Assembly: GCA_015039365.1 (NCBI GenBank)
Contig: WION01000692.1
Span: 1 to 24,268, forward strand
Length of the DNA: 24,268 nucleotides
Direction of reading: 5' to 3'
Source of the DNA: Amanita rubescens
Lineage: Eukaryota; Basidiomycota; Agaricomycetes; Agaricales; Amanitaceae
Made by a program: the position numbers and the translations under genes. The notes beneath the pieces are model-generated. The model was not told the DNA's origin and made no database searches. It worked only from the letters and a program-made list of their open reading frames with translations. Of the stretch, positions 9,766-19,849 are shown in pieces (within the stretch, counting starts at the first letter, position 1; every line of letters begins with the position of its first letter).

Positions 9766-12700
9766 GTCGCTCACACTAGACACAGCGGGATCCGTTCTCC
9801 TCCCAAGAAGAAACTCGCTTTTACAGATAAACTAATCACAAAAGGAATTGCAACAGATGCACTCTTAAAGAAACTCAAGACTCTTCACTCAAACCTCACT
9901 GAACTCGAACAGGAACAAGTCGACGTCTCATCCCTTGCCACTGTTCGCAAAGAATTAGTCAACAATTCCCTTCTCCTTCACAAGGACAGAGGTGTCAAAG
10001 CATATACAGCTTGCTGTCTCGCCGACATTTTACGCTTATATGCACCAGACGCACCTTATACTCAACCAGAACTCCGCGACATCTTCCAGTTCTTCTTTCG
10101 CCAACTAAGCGCCGGTTTAAAGGGCACAGACTCGCCTTACTATGGTCAATATTTCCATCTCCTCGAATCCTTGTCCACAGTCAAGAGCGTAGTCCTCGTT
10201 TGTGACCTCCCAAGTGCAGATGAACTCTTGAGCGATATCTTTCGAGAGTTTTTCGCGCTCGTCCGTCGCGACCTGTCCAATAAGAAAGTCGAACTCTTCC
10301 TCGCCGATATTCTGGTCGCGTTGATAGACGAGTCCCAGACTCTACCCTCAGAAGTGCTGGAGACCATCATGTCACAGTTTATGGACAAAAACGCGGTACG
10401 TTATTTCTTCTTTTCCTGTCAACGCGCACTCTATGATACCAGTAGACGCGTTGTATAGTGCTAGCAGACACTCGACTCACTACGCCTTGACAGCGCATCG
10501 AACAACCTGCCTACCGCCTAGCTGTTCAAGTTTGTAATGCCACCGCTGATAAATTGCAACGACACGTATCACAATATTTCTCCGACATTATATACGCGAA
10601 TTCTCGCGGGGATGAAGACTATGGTGAAATCCGAACTGCACACGACCTCATCAAGCGCTTGCACGAATCATGTCCCGGACTGTTGCATAGCGTGATCCCC
10701 CAGCTAGAAGAAGAGCTACGTGCAGAGGATAATACTGTACGATCCATCGCTGTCCAAGTACTAGGAGAGATGTTTTCAGCCAAGTCGGGAGCAGACTTGG
10801 TGAAGAAATATCCAACGACTTGGAGTGCTTGGCTTGCTAGACGGAGTGACAAGATGTCCTCTATTCGTGTTCTCTTTGTTGAAGCAACGCGAGGTCTCAT
10901 CATTGGTCTCCCCGAACTGGGAGAAACAATCGAAGGTTATTATTGCCGCTCCGTTTGTTAAGAGCCCGTTCACTGACGAATGGTTCAGAGTGTCTTCGTA
11001 CAAAACTACTCGATCCAGACGAAAAGGTTCGGGCCGCGGCATGCAAAGTCTTCTCTCAGCTAGATTATGAGACATCACTTCATCATGTTTCCGAACGTCA
11101 ACTTCGAGCAGTTGCTGAAAGAGGTATAGATAAAAAGGTCTGTACAATATGCGCACGTGCCTCCCAAGTACTTAACCAATGCAGCCGGCTGTCCGTACCG
11201 AAGCTCTGAACACGTTGGGAAAACTGTATAGCGTGGCATACCCTGAAATGTATGTAGCATATGCTGTTTGTGCGTTATCATCCGCTGACATATTCTAGTG
11301 AAAATAACGATCCGTCGGCTGTTAAACAATTTGCGTGGATCCCGGACGAGATTCTTCAAATGATGTTCAAAAACAGCGGAGTTTGGTGAGTTGATCACCT
11401 TGCTTGTAGATTACTTGTCTCAATCGGCATAGGGCCGTCGTCGAGCAAGTGTTGGCAGATTTCATTTTGCCATTGCCATCCGTCTCATCTTCTGGCGCGA
11501 AAGGCGGTGAAGTGGACGAGGTTACGTGGACCGAAAGGCTACTGAATACTACCAAGTATCTCACAGACAAGTCAATAAATGCACTTTTAGGCTTATCCGG
11601 GCTTAAGAACCTGTGAGTGACTTTTGCGCTACTCGAGAGGCCCAATTTTCTGATTCATTTTAGCCGACCGACCGTTTACGAACACTTTGTTGAAGCATGT
11701 ATAAAGAACAATGTAAGCATTCTTTATCTGTTGTCATTAGTATCTTGACATAATTGCGCGCAAAGGGGGGCATCATTGATGAAAACGAGGAAGCCGTTAC
11801 TCGTAGACTGCAATCGCTGATACAATTTATTGCAAGTTGCGTTGACGGGATCATTATCTACACTGCATGTTGACGATCCCGTAGGTAACTTCAATGACCC
11901 GCATAAAGCGGCTGAAGACTTGCAAACGTTTGCTAAACTCAACGAACCTAGGATGTATAAGCTACTGAAAACGTGCATGGATCCTCAAACGGACCTGAAA
12001 GGCTTGGTGAAAGCTACTGTCCGTCCTTTCTTTTACACGCAGTTCCTGCATCTGCTAACCTTTTTCACTTCCATCAGCATGACTTTGAAAAGCGATTGGA
12101 CCACTCAGCCTCGGGAATTATACCCACCATGTCGATATTTCTTCGGCGTGCCAGTTTCCGCCTGATTAACCAATCGGCGATCCCTTCTCTCCTTAAGCGC
12201 ATACACAAGGCTCAAGGTGGTACACATTCTCAATCTCAAATAATTGCTGGCCACGCACAGACACTGCTGGCCTTTGTCTCAAAGCATTCACCCTCAATGT
12301 ACAAACTCCACACAAGTGAACTGTGCAAGGGCTTGACGGATGAAAAGAACCAAGCTTCCGTAGAAGTTTGCCTGCAAGCCTTGTCGGCTGTCGCACGACT
12401 AGATGAAGAGCTAGCTCCCAACGAACCGTACGTTAGTCTTAATGCTGATATATAGGTTCTTCATCCCACAGTCTTATGTCTGCAGTCGTACCATCGAACG
12501 TGTCATCCGCTACGCATTACAATCAGACCCGCGGCACGCGAAGTTTGCAGCCCGTTTCCTAGCGTTTTCACGGAACAAGGAAGACGCATGCACTGAAATC
12601 GTTGAAGTGAGTCACTTTTCGGCGTTTGAGAACATTCTCATGCCCCACGATCCAGAAAATCAGCGATAGCTTGAACGAAACTGAGCCAGGCGCTCTAGTT

Positions 12701-14683
12701 GCTAGAATCGCAGCGTTAGCTCAGTTCGCTCGATATGCGCCGGATGCATTTGAGCAGAAGAGCGATGTTATCATGTCTTTCTTACTGAAGAAATTGCTCA
12801 TGGTTCCAATTCAAGCGAACGACGTAAGCTCCTACCTGCTCCTACACGACATAAAGTTTGAGATTGTCTAGGACGATATGGAAACTGATGAAGAGTGGTT
12901 TGAAGATTCTGAAGTTCCCGACGAGCTAAAGGCGAAACTTTTAGCACTCAAAGTCTGCAGAAACAGAAGCTTAGCTTTTGGCTCATCGGATAAAGCTCTT
13001 GATATCGCAACTCCAGTTCTCAAGATGCTTGCGTCGATATTGGAGAATAATGGATCATTGACGCCTGATGTGAACGAAAAGTGCGCGATACAATGAATCC
13101 TCCTATTTTCCTTATTTATATCAATCTCCAGTACAAAGGCCATGTCGCGCATGAGACTACAAGCCGCAGTGTCTTTGCTCCATATGTCGTCAATCGGGGT
13201 GTACGCGGACGCCCTGATCCCAAAATTTCTTCGATTGGCCGTGGTTGTACAGGTGAGCGTTGTATGAGTAAGCTGATATATTTACTTTACTCAAGTATAT
13301 CAACCAGGACTCTTGCTATAACGTCCGGATATCGTTTTTAAGCAAATTAATTCCCCTTCTTCAATCACGCAAAGTGCCTGCACGGTACAATGTGATATTA
13401 TTTTTAACAATTCATGATCCGGAGGAAGAAGTAAAGACAAAGGTGAGCCGCGTTGCCGCTTTGGGAATGGCTCAAGTAATTGGGTTATCAGGCTTCGTCA
13501 TATGTCCAAGCTGCTATCAAGAAGCTACCGTCTGGTATGTCGTCATCTCTTTCTTGTTATCCCTGTATTGAGTACTTTTCTTTTACTAGCGATCAAGATA
13601 CAACATTTGGAAATGACCTTTATTCGGTTGCTTCATCTGTTGGCGCATCATCCAGACTTTAGTACCTCTCCAGAAGACATGATGGACATCGCAAAGTTCG
13701 TCGGGTCTGCATTAGTTCGTTCCACCGCTAACTACTTGTACAGGTATATAATGTTTTATTTGGACCTGGTGGGATCTGCAGAGACGATATCGCTCCTGTA
13801 TCACTTGGCGATGAAAGGCAAGACTGTTCGCGATTCTGAATCGCACAGTCACAGTCAGGTATGCATTGGATGAAGACATGGAATTTTTTTTTTTGACATT
13901 CAACAAGAATTTTTATGCCATCTGCGAGATGGCACAAGAGCTGATCAAGGCCCGTGCGCATCAAAATTCATGGAGCATTCAAAGCTATCCTGGCAAAGTA
14001 AAATTGCCACCGGACATTCTACGACCCCTACCGAACGCGGAGACTGCGAATAAGGTATGCGACAGACATGGATATGTATGTTTCCTTTGAGATTTATTTA
14101 CATTTTCAAGATCGTGAAAACTGTTTATCTACCCGAAGAGGCATCCGCAGCGTTGAATGCTATGCTCAAATCTGGACAACGAGGATCGACAATTAAGGTA
14201 CATATATATCGACAAAGCCGTTACATACCATAAACTAACAATCGTTTTAGCCAGAGAAGAAAGAAAGAAAGACAACCACGAAGCGTAAGGCGTCCACGAA
14301 GGCGTCAGGTCCGGCAAAGTATGAGTATTCCATTTTCTTTCGACCGTCATGAGTAATTGACTATTGGATCAGACGAGCTCGCCAATCAAAGAAACGGCGA
14401 TCTGACGATGATGAAGACGAGGATGATGAAGTATCAGAGATTACGGACTCGGAAGTGGAGACTGACAAGATATCGGAGAAACCTCCTGCATCAGACCCTT
14501 CGCCCACCGATAATGATGTGGATTCGGATGATGAAGTTAAGAAACGCCTTCGGCCCCGAAGAAGGGTTCGTAGAGTTTTTACATCATTAATCCTCTGTCA
14601 CTTCGATTCAAATCTTTTCACAGGGCAAGGCGACCCGAAGCAACGCTAGAAGCGGTGCAGAGACAGTAGGATCTGATGGTTGA
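9763..14683 (+). CDS. PDS5: Sister chromatid cohesion protein Pds5
   Basis: Pds5 binds the cohesin ring in the nucleus and controls its acetylation and release. I model 23 exons: 9763-10395, 10494-10935, 10989-11137, 11185-11249, 11299-11385, 11433-11612, 11664-11712, 11766-11835, 11885-12018, 12078-12427, 12486-12606, 12656-12823, 12872-13080, 13132-13252, 13308-13442, 13492-13534, 13590-13695, 13744-13858, 13908-14054, 14111-14197, 14251-14318, 14373-14565, 14624-14683. All introns are GT...AG, 47-59 nt except the first (98). The total is 1,244 codons with stop, so 1,243 aa, a normal Pds5 length. Family hallmarks include LLDPDEKVRAAACKVFSQLD, DPHKAAEDLQTFAKLNEPRM, SRMRLQAAVSLLHMS, VRISFLNKLIPLL, FIRLLHLLAHHPDFSTSPED and SWSIQSYPGKVKLPPDILRP, within a HEAT-repeat body. 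The tail has a nuclear signal (KRARQSKKRR) and an acidic Asp/Glu stretch. An upstream in-frame ATG (9706) has a stronger context and would add 19 residues. Confidence 0.97.
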
Positions 14684-16155
14684 TCTCGTCACGCCTGGCC
14701 AAGTTATGACTGATTTTCTTCATGTCCTTCGGGGTATATTATCTATGACTACTTTATGGGTTTATTTCTTAAGATCTTGTAGAGAGATTGAATGACCGAA
14801 CGACTGTTTTTTGTAGGACTTTTTCATTAATGCGGATAATAATAGATTATTTGTATCAAAAGATGGGGAGCTCACTGTGTCCTGCTGTGTTTGATGCCAA
14901 GGATATATGTAAGACAATGCAGAACAGAGAGGAGCAGACTCAGGAAAAAGAACAGGGACTTCCGCATATATAGACATATACAGTACCCATAGTTGGCCTC
15001 TAGAAAGCCTTGTGCTATCGACTGAAAGGAGGTTTCGGTCTTACTAAGCCGCACGGATGTAGTGAAGTGGTAACTTCCGGCAACAATATATACAAATAAA
15101 TAAACTGTGGTTGTTGCTTTCTCCTCCTTCTGCCACCCGCCCTTGACCACACCTCTTAGCATATTAGTGTTGGGAAAACCTGACGGGGTCTCGATGACGA
15201 CGAGTGGAGCATTTGGCCCTCAGTAGATTAGAGGCAAACGGATGGGGGAATACAATGTAAACTACTCCTATATATGTACCTAAATTTAGCCATGAGGACA
15301 TCATGAGGCTATTCCTAAACAGGAAAGTGAGCAGCACACTCAACTCGGCCCGAAATATTCCAACAATTAGATACTATGTAAAAGAAATAAAATACAATTG
15401 TATTACCACACAATGTGCAGGATCCCTGAGAAATGCTGACTCAGCCCTACATGCGTGTGGAAGAGCACCAAACATTGCCAAAGAGAGAATAAGAGAGGGG
15501 CCTTGCTGCCACTTGGGGGCCCACATCTACAAGTTAGCCTCTGGTTATATATAGAAAGCCTTGTGCTATATAGTATAGTTGGATAATTTTGCAGCTGTGG
15601 TGCACAGCACCTAGTCACCACCATTTTTGTATAACAGAAATATCTGAGTGGAAAATATCTATTTTTCTGATTCCCCTGGTAGAATTAGTGATGCTGAAGC
15701 TTGAAGTTTAGTTCAGTTTGATTCTAGGGTCTCTTGGCCTGAACCAGATCCAGAACTGCTGCCCAGGTATCTAGAATTAAACTAGAACCAGTTCTGTCAG
15801 TTTGGCTCTGGGGCTCAGCTGTGAACCTCTGGGCTATTTTGACCACCATTACTATGAAAATCCTTTGAGGAGACAGGTTTGGTGGGGTGAATGGATCAAT
15901 GCAGATTCTGGACAGTGTCAAGCTGACATGATAATATGATTGTGCATGAAGGCAACAGTGGTGTCACCCTTTGGATATAATATTTTTGTGTTTTCTTCCT
16001 GGTGAAATACAAAAGGACACAAATTAATGTGCCAGAATGAAAAAGGTGAAGAACATGTGTTACCCAATATACATTAGGAAAATTCTGGTTTGGCTTATTC
16101 ACTTTGGGAGCTTAAAATGTCTCTCCTGCCTTAGTGATGAAAATGGCTAAGACCA
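14684..16155. other. Gene-free, repeat-like stretch after PDS5
   Basis: No credible gene. The first few hundred bases are AT-rich and probably hold the PDS5 3' untranslated region. An 18-bp sequence (TAGAAAGCCTTGTGCTAT) occurs at 15001-15018 and 15552-15569, a possible target duplication around a 533-bp insert. Short mirrored words such as CCAGAACTG and CCAGTTCTG around 15745-15800 hint at a further degenerate element. Confidence 0.5.
15001..15569. repeat. 18-bp direct repeat bracketing 533 bp
   Basis: The word TAGAAAGCCTTGTGCTAT is exact at both ends. Similar bases (GTTGGCCTC and GTTAGCCTC) precede both copies, so the true repeat may be longer and imperfect. The enclosed 533 bp have no recognisable gene. 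It could be a retroposon target duplication or an old local duplication. Confidence 0.5.
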
Positions 16156-16163
16156 TCTAAGAC
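16156..16163. repeat. 8-bp target site duplication, left copy
   Basis: TCTAAGAC lies directly outside the left inverted repeat and matches 17718-17725 exactly. Confidence 0.8.
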
Positions 16164-16458
16164 TATACTGGCCACGGTCCGGTCCGGTTCGGGTTCGGCA
16201 CCTTTGTGGGTGAACCTGGACCAGACATAAAGGTTTGGTTCGGGGTGGATGTGAACCTGGACCTGGACCTAAGGTTCGGGTCCAGTTCGGGTTCGAACAA
16301 TGTTCGGACGCTCGAGAAATGGCAGCTTTTCAATTTGCCCACTTCATGCTTGATTGAACTTGAAGATATGGGTTGGCTTGAGTTTTCGGTATGGTAGGCG
16401 AACGTGATTGACAGGTTCAGGAAGCTGGGAAGTCATAAGTCAGTAAACAAAGAAAAAA

Positions 16459-16496
16459 GGTGAATATAGTAAGTATAGCCACTTACTATATTCACC
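16459..16496. repeat. Perfect 16-bp stem hairpin inside the hAT-like element
   Basis: GGTGAATATAGTAAGT (16459-16474) and its reverse complement (16481-16496) are separated by ATAGCC. A further inverted pair, CAGTAAAC at 16441-16448 and GTTTACTG at 16510-16517, extends the symmetry to about 77 bp. An unmismatched stem this long suggests either recent origin or a role at the DNA or RNA level. Confidence 0.85.
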
Positions 16497-16779
16497 ATCT
16501 GTCAGTTGGTTTACTGGGGTGCAGGTTGTCTATGAGGAGGACTTTTGCTATCGCAGTAGTGCGGATGATCACATTTGCACTCATGAGGCAGTGTAATGGA
16601 AGGCGAGCGGTGCCAACATCTCTGGGGTGGCAAACGAGACCCGGAGCAGACAGGTGAATGCCTGGGAAGTGAATGCCTTCTGCGTGGAGGTGAAGCACCC
16701 TAGTCATCGTGGTATCAGTGTCTGAGTAGGGGGCAGAGAGCGTGATCTCCCAATAAATTGCATGGCTGCCTGTGACCAG

Positions 16780-17520
16780 TCAGGTGGCAAACAGAACCGG
16801 CCCCCGCCGCGTGCAGTAGGAGGTAGAAGGGAGCGAGATCTTGAGGAACGGCTCCCAAACCCATTTATCCCCTTCGCTCATGATGAGAGTTTGCCTGAAG
16901 GATGCCGTCAAGTCCACTTGCGATTTTGCCAAGCCAAAATCGATTGCTAGCTTTAGATTCGTCCCTTCGATGGGATTAGCCTGTATTAACTGGTAAAAAG
17001 AAATAATCGCACGCAATGCTCGCAAGATTGCCTCAGTGGTCTGCGGTTTAGGTATGTCTTCATCTTGAAGATGGTTGATATGGCGTGAAAAGGCACCTAG
17101 CAAAATGATCGCAACGTCGTGATGGGATTGACCAATATGCATTGCATGAAGCAACGGTGTGACATCGCCGGATCACCGAAGGAGGAGCTACAATGTGAAG
17201 TAATTAGCGTAAATGTGTGCCGTACTAGAAACGCCCTACCATCCGGTATTCACTATCCCTTCTATCATCGAGCGTTGCACAATGATCATGCTCATCAATT
17301 CCTCAGACTGCAGTGTCATTCTCTCGCTCATGCTGGAGATAACTGGTGGGGTTAGTACTATAACAGTTGAATAAATAAAGCTGCCAATCCTCACCGGTGA
17401 TTGATTTCCAGCCAATTTTGGATCCGTTGTGCCACCGGACTCGGATACGCATAATCGCAATGATCAGCTTCACCTGGCTGAGTTTGAATTCAACTCCCGG
17501 TGCATTTCTATCACCCAAAT
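16780..17520 (-). pseudogene. Captured fragment of an unnamed basidiomycete gene
   Basis: On the minus strand, coding-like pieces are separated by two plausible introns with GT...AG ends: 17394-17333 (62 nt) and 17239-17188 (52 nt). Pieces in order include RIRVRWHNGSKIGWKSITG, then MTLQSEELMSMIIVQRSMIE, then HAMHIGQSHHDVAIILLGAF and LKLAIDFGLAKSQVDLTASF, ending near QTLIMSEGDKWVWE. I believe this matches a conserved unnamed Agaricomycete protein, but I cannot name it. The reading frame breaks just upstream of HAMHIGQ, where the two frames do not join, and no complete start or stop is evident. Retained introns mean the fragment was taken up as DNA rather than from mRNA. It lies wholly inside the 16164-17717 element. 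Confidence 0.55.
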
Positions 17521-17717
17521 GTAACCTCTAGGCGGCGCATGACCTCCCTGCTCAGGTTCAGGTTCGGACCCCAGGTTCGGGTCCGCCGAGTGCGCCGAAC
17601 CCGAACCTCAAAAGAGGTTCGGTTCTCCAGCATTCCTGGACCTGGACCTGAACATTAGGTCCGGTCCAGGTCCGAACCGGGTCCGCAAGGTTCGAACCTC
17701 GAACCGCGGCCAGTATA

Positions 17718-17725
17718 TCTAAGAC
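17718..17725. repeat. 8-bp target site duplication, right copy
   Basis: TCTAAGAC lies directly outside the right inverted repeat and matches 16156-16163 exactly. Confidence 0.8.
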
Positions 17726-17755
17726 TCTAAGTGCATTAAGGTCATTGCCTTTTAC

Positions 17756-17842
17756 CTAAGTCTAAGTCCTCTTTGTCAAGTCCAAGGTAAGGCCATTGAC
17801 AATGGTCATGTCTTATCTAAGTCTAAGCCTCTTTGTCAAGTC
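17756..17842. repeat. Short direct repeat pair
   Basis: A 27-nt word at 17756-17782 (CTAAGTCTAAGTCCTCTTTG onward) recurs with one base missing at 17817-17842. The spacer is 34 nt. This is probably a local duplication in repeat-rich DNA next to the hAT-like insertion. Confidence 0.6.
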
Positions 17843-17943
17843 AGAATAAGTCACTAAGCTTGGTGTGGGAAAGTGAGAAAAATGCAAATACCTCGTTAAC
17901 TAAGCCATTTTTGGCAATTCTAATTTTAGATTTGAGTTTTTCA

Positions 17944-18354
17944 TTTTTTTTTTTTTAGTGGACAGTTGTGACTCTTTGTCACTGTTCCAAGACAATTGCA
18001 CATCACACCACATGGTGTGCCATAAGGGTGCACCTCTGGGAACCTGTGGAAACCCTATGGGAATTGAACCCACAAATTGGGAGGAGGGAAATGCATTTAT
18101 GCACACCATGTGATCATGGCAAGTGTGGGACTTGTCAGTGCTACCATTTGTATGCATGCCACGACACTACCCACTAAAAGCAGGGGACAGGGATTGAACC
18201 CAGACACTCTGCATTTGTCAGAGGACCATGGGAACTAGGCCAGGAAGGATGGTGCCACTGAGCCATCCAGCCCCCAATTTGAGCTTTTTTTTTTTTTTTT
18301 TTTTGGTGGAGCTTAAGGACATGTGACAATTGACATGGTCAGCCTCAACATGTC
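17944..18354 (-). mobile_element. tRNA-derived SINE, composite with two poly(A) tracts
   Basis: On the minus strand, an A-box (TGGCTCAGTGGC, 18265-18254) and a B-box (GGGTTCAATCCC, 18201-18190) form a Pol III internal promoter spaced as in a tRNA with a long variable arm. A second, weaker pair follows (TAGTGGGTAGTG at 18176-18165 and GGGTTCAATTCCC at 18071-18059), suggesting a dimer. The element ends in an A13 tail (T13 at 17944-17956 on the plus strand). Another A20 tract (18304-18285) lies before the promoter unit. The whole unit is flanked by exact 16-bp copies of AGATTTGAGTTTTTCA at 17928-17943 and 18355-18370. It depends on LINE machinery not present here. Confidence 0.75.
18190..18265 (-). 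promoter_or_regulatory. Pol III internal promoter (A-box and B-box) of the SINE
   Basis: A-box at 18265-18254 and B-box at 18201-18190 match tRNA promoter consensus well. The flanking arms do not fold into a full cloverleaf, so this is a SINE head rather than a working tRNA gene. Confidence 0.7.
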
Positions 18355-18370
18355 AGATTTGAGTTTTTCA

Positions 18371-19712
18371 ACATCAAGAGCACCACTTTGATGTCACGTG
18401 ATTCTTATATAACTAGTGGTCATCACTGCAGTGCCGACGCAAACCTTGCGCCTAATTTATTTATATAAAACTGTTTAAATCTATTATCTACCAGCGTCCA
18501 AACCGGTAATATTTTGGTTGTGCTTGTATTCAAACTCCCAATTTCTGTTTTTTTGTTCAAGGTATTACTTACTTAATACTTTTCACAGAAGCTTGGATGC
18601 ATCCTCCGTCAAGCTTTTTCAAGCTGAAGGTGAGGGTAAGGGGAATAATGGAGCCCTCAAAATACAGTTGTAACGACGGATGGATTAGTGAAATGTTGAT
18701 TAAAACGGGTAGCTTCGATGAGTCAGGAAACAAGGAAACAGTAACACCTTGAAAAAGGGATGGGGTTCCTGTGTGTACATACATAGCATCAGCAATTTCA
18801 CAACTTAATTTAAGTATTTCAAGTTTATGAAGACAGAGTGAAGTGGAACAAGAGTAGGATATGGTGAAAAGAGTACAATGTGGACATATACCATTCGGGA
18901 ATAACAAATAAGTAGAGGATGGTTGCCATTGACAGCTTGGGGTGGATGTTACTACAAGGATAACGGCAAAACGTAGAGGGTCATAGAGTACAAGTTATCT
19001 TATCTTATCGTTACTTAGTAATCGTTTCCCACATTTTGCAGGTTTTGTGAATTTACCTTTCGGTATGACCTTGCTGCGCAAGGTAATATGTTCCCATGGT
19101 CAATATGGTCTGCACATGGCCAAGGTATATAAAGGAGGGCCTCTAGACCCCTCCCATGCCCCAAAGGGACTTCTCCTAAGGCATTAGTTAAGTTGTACTA
19201 AGTCAAGCTAGAAAGTAGTTAAGTCAGAAGAGTAATAAGTTACTAAATAAGTAGTCATAAGTGTAATAGTACTTAAAAATCAATGTGACTTTTTTTGACT
19301 TTATTTTCTGCCACTTAAGACAAGATAAGAATCATGAGACCATCACCTGCCAAATAAGTGGCAGAAAGTGCTTGTAAGTTAAGCACCTGTAAGTGGTGGT
19401 AGGCTGGGTTTGGCTTCCAAAAGTCCCCAAAAATAAGTCAATTAAGTCAGGTTTTTGGTTTTAAGGCTGTCAAAAGAGGGGGGTGCCTTATTTACTTACA
19501 GTAAGTCAAAAATAAGTTCACAATCTTGTCACTTAGAAATTACTTATTTGTCTTATTTATGTGCATAAGTCCTAATAAGGCAATCCAGAACTTTCCTGAT
19601 GACTACATGTATAAAAAGTGGTGTGCTCAAAACCCATGTGGTGGTCTCACATTCTGATAGGGAATGGCAGGGGTATACCCCAATCATTCCCTACACATTC
19701 AAGAGGGAGTGG
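18371..19712. other. Gene-free repeat-like stretch with a promoter-like block
   Basis: I find no supported gene. A 112-codon minus-strand frame at 18569-18907 is unrecognised and may be chance. Around 19125-19150 TATATAAAGGAGGGCC sits upstream of a CT-rich run, which looks like a TATA promoter, perhaps of an old LTR. From 19190 to 19580 the motif AAGTCA/AAGTTA and its close variants recur many times. Confidence 0.4.
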
Positions 19713-19772
19713 CTATGGCACTCCCTTTGGCACTCTATTTGGCATTCTCTTTGGTGCTCTATTTGGTCCTCT
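19713..19772. repeat. 12-bp tandem repeat, five units
   Basis: Units of the form [CA]TTTGGCACTCT recur with small changes five times, followed by a partial unit. In one plus-strand frame they would read as a four-residue Trp-containing repeat, but there is no sign that this frame is a gene. Confidence 0.75.
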
Positions 19773-19849
19773 CTGATTGGCCAACAGTCAACCATCTGAG
19801 TTGGTTAGGGTGTGCCCCTGCAGTTCCCTAGTGTCCTGGCATCCACCAC

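Larger units (their letters stand above)
16164..17717. mobile_element. Non-autonomous hAT-like DNA transposon carrying a gene fragment
   Basis: The left end TATACTGGCC and right end GGCCAGTATA are perfect inverted repeats, followed inward by CGGT on both sides with one mismatch (CACGGT/CGCGGT). The element is flanked by exact 8-bp copies of TCTAAGAC at 16156-16163 and 17718-17725. An 8-bp target duplication is the hAT signature, although the end does not match the usual CAGNG start. Subterminal zones (about 16174-16307 and 17552-17706) are dense with GGTTCG, GGTCCG and GGACCTG words in both orientations, as hAT transposase-binding regions often are. No transposase is encoded. The interior carries part of an intron-containing gene and a perfect hairpin. 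Confidence 0.8.

Noticed and set aside
11830..12165. A continuous 111-codon plus-strand frame as one exon
   Set aside because: Its middle matches PDS5, but its ends read through two introns (11836-11884 and 12019-12077) that family similarity and phase require to be removed.
18190..18265. A tRNA gene on the minus strand
   Set aside because: A-box and B-box are good, but the arms do not make a cloverleaf, and a poly(A) tail and direct repeats point to a SINE.
19599..19799. A frame encoding a Trp-containing tetrapeptide repeat
   Set aside because: The pattern follows from a 12-bp DNA tandem repeat; there is no other sign of coding.
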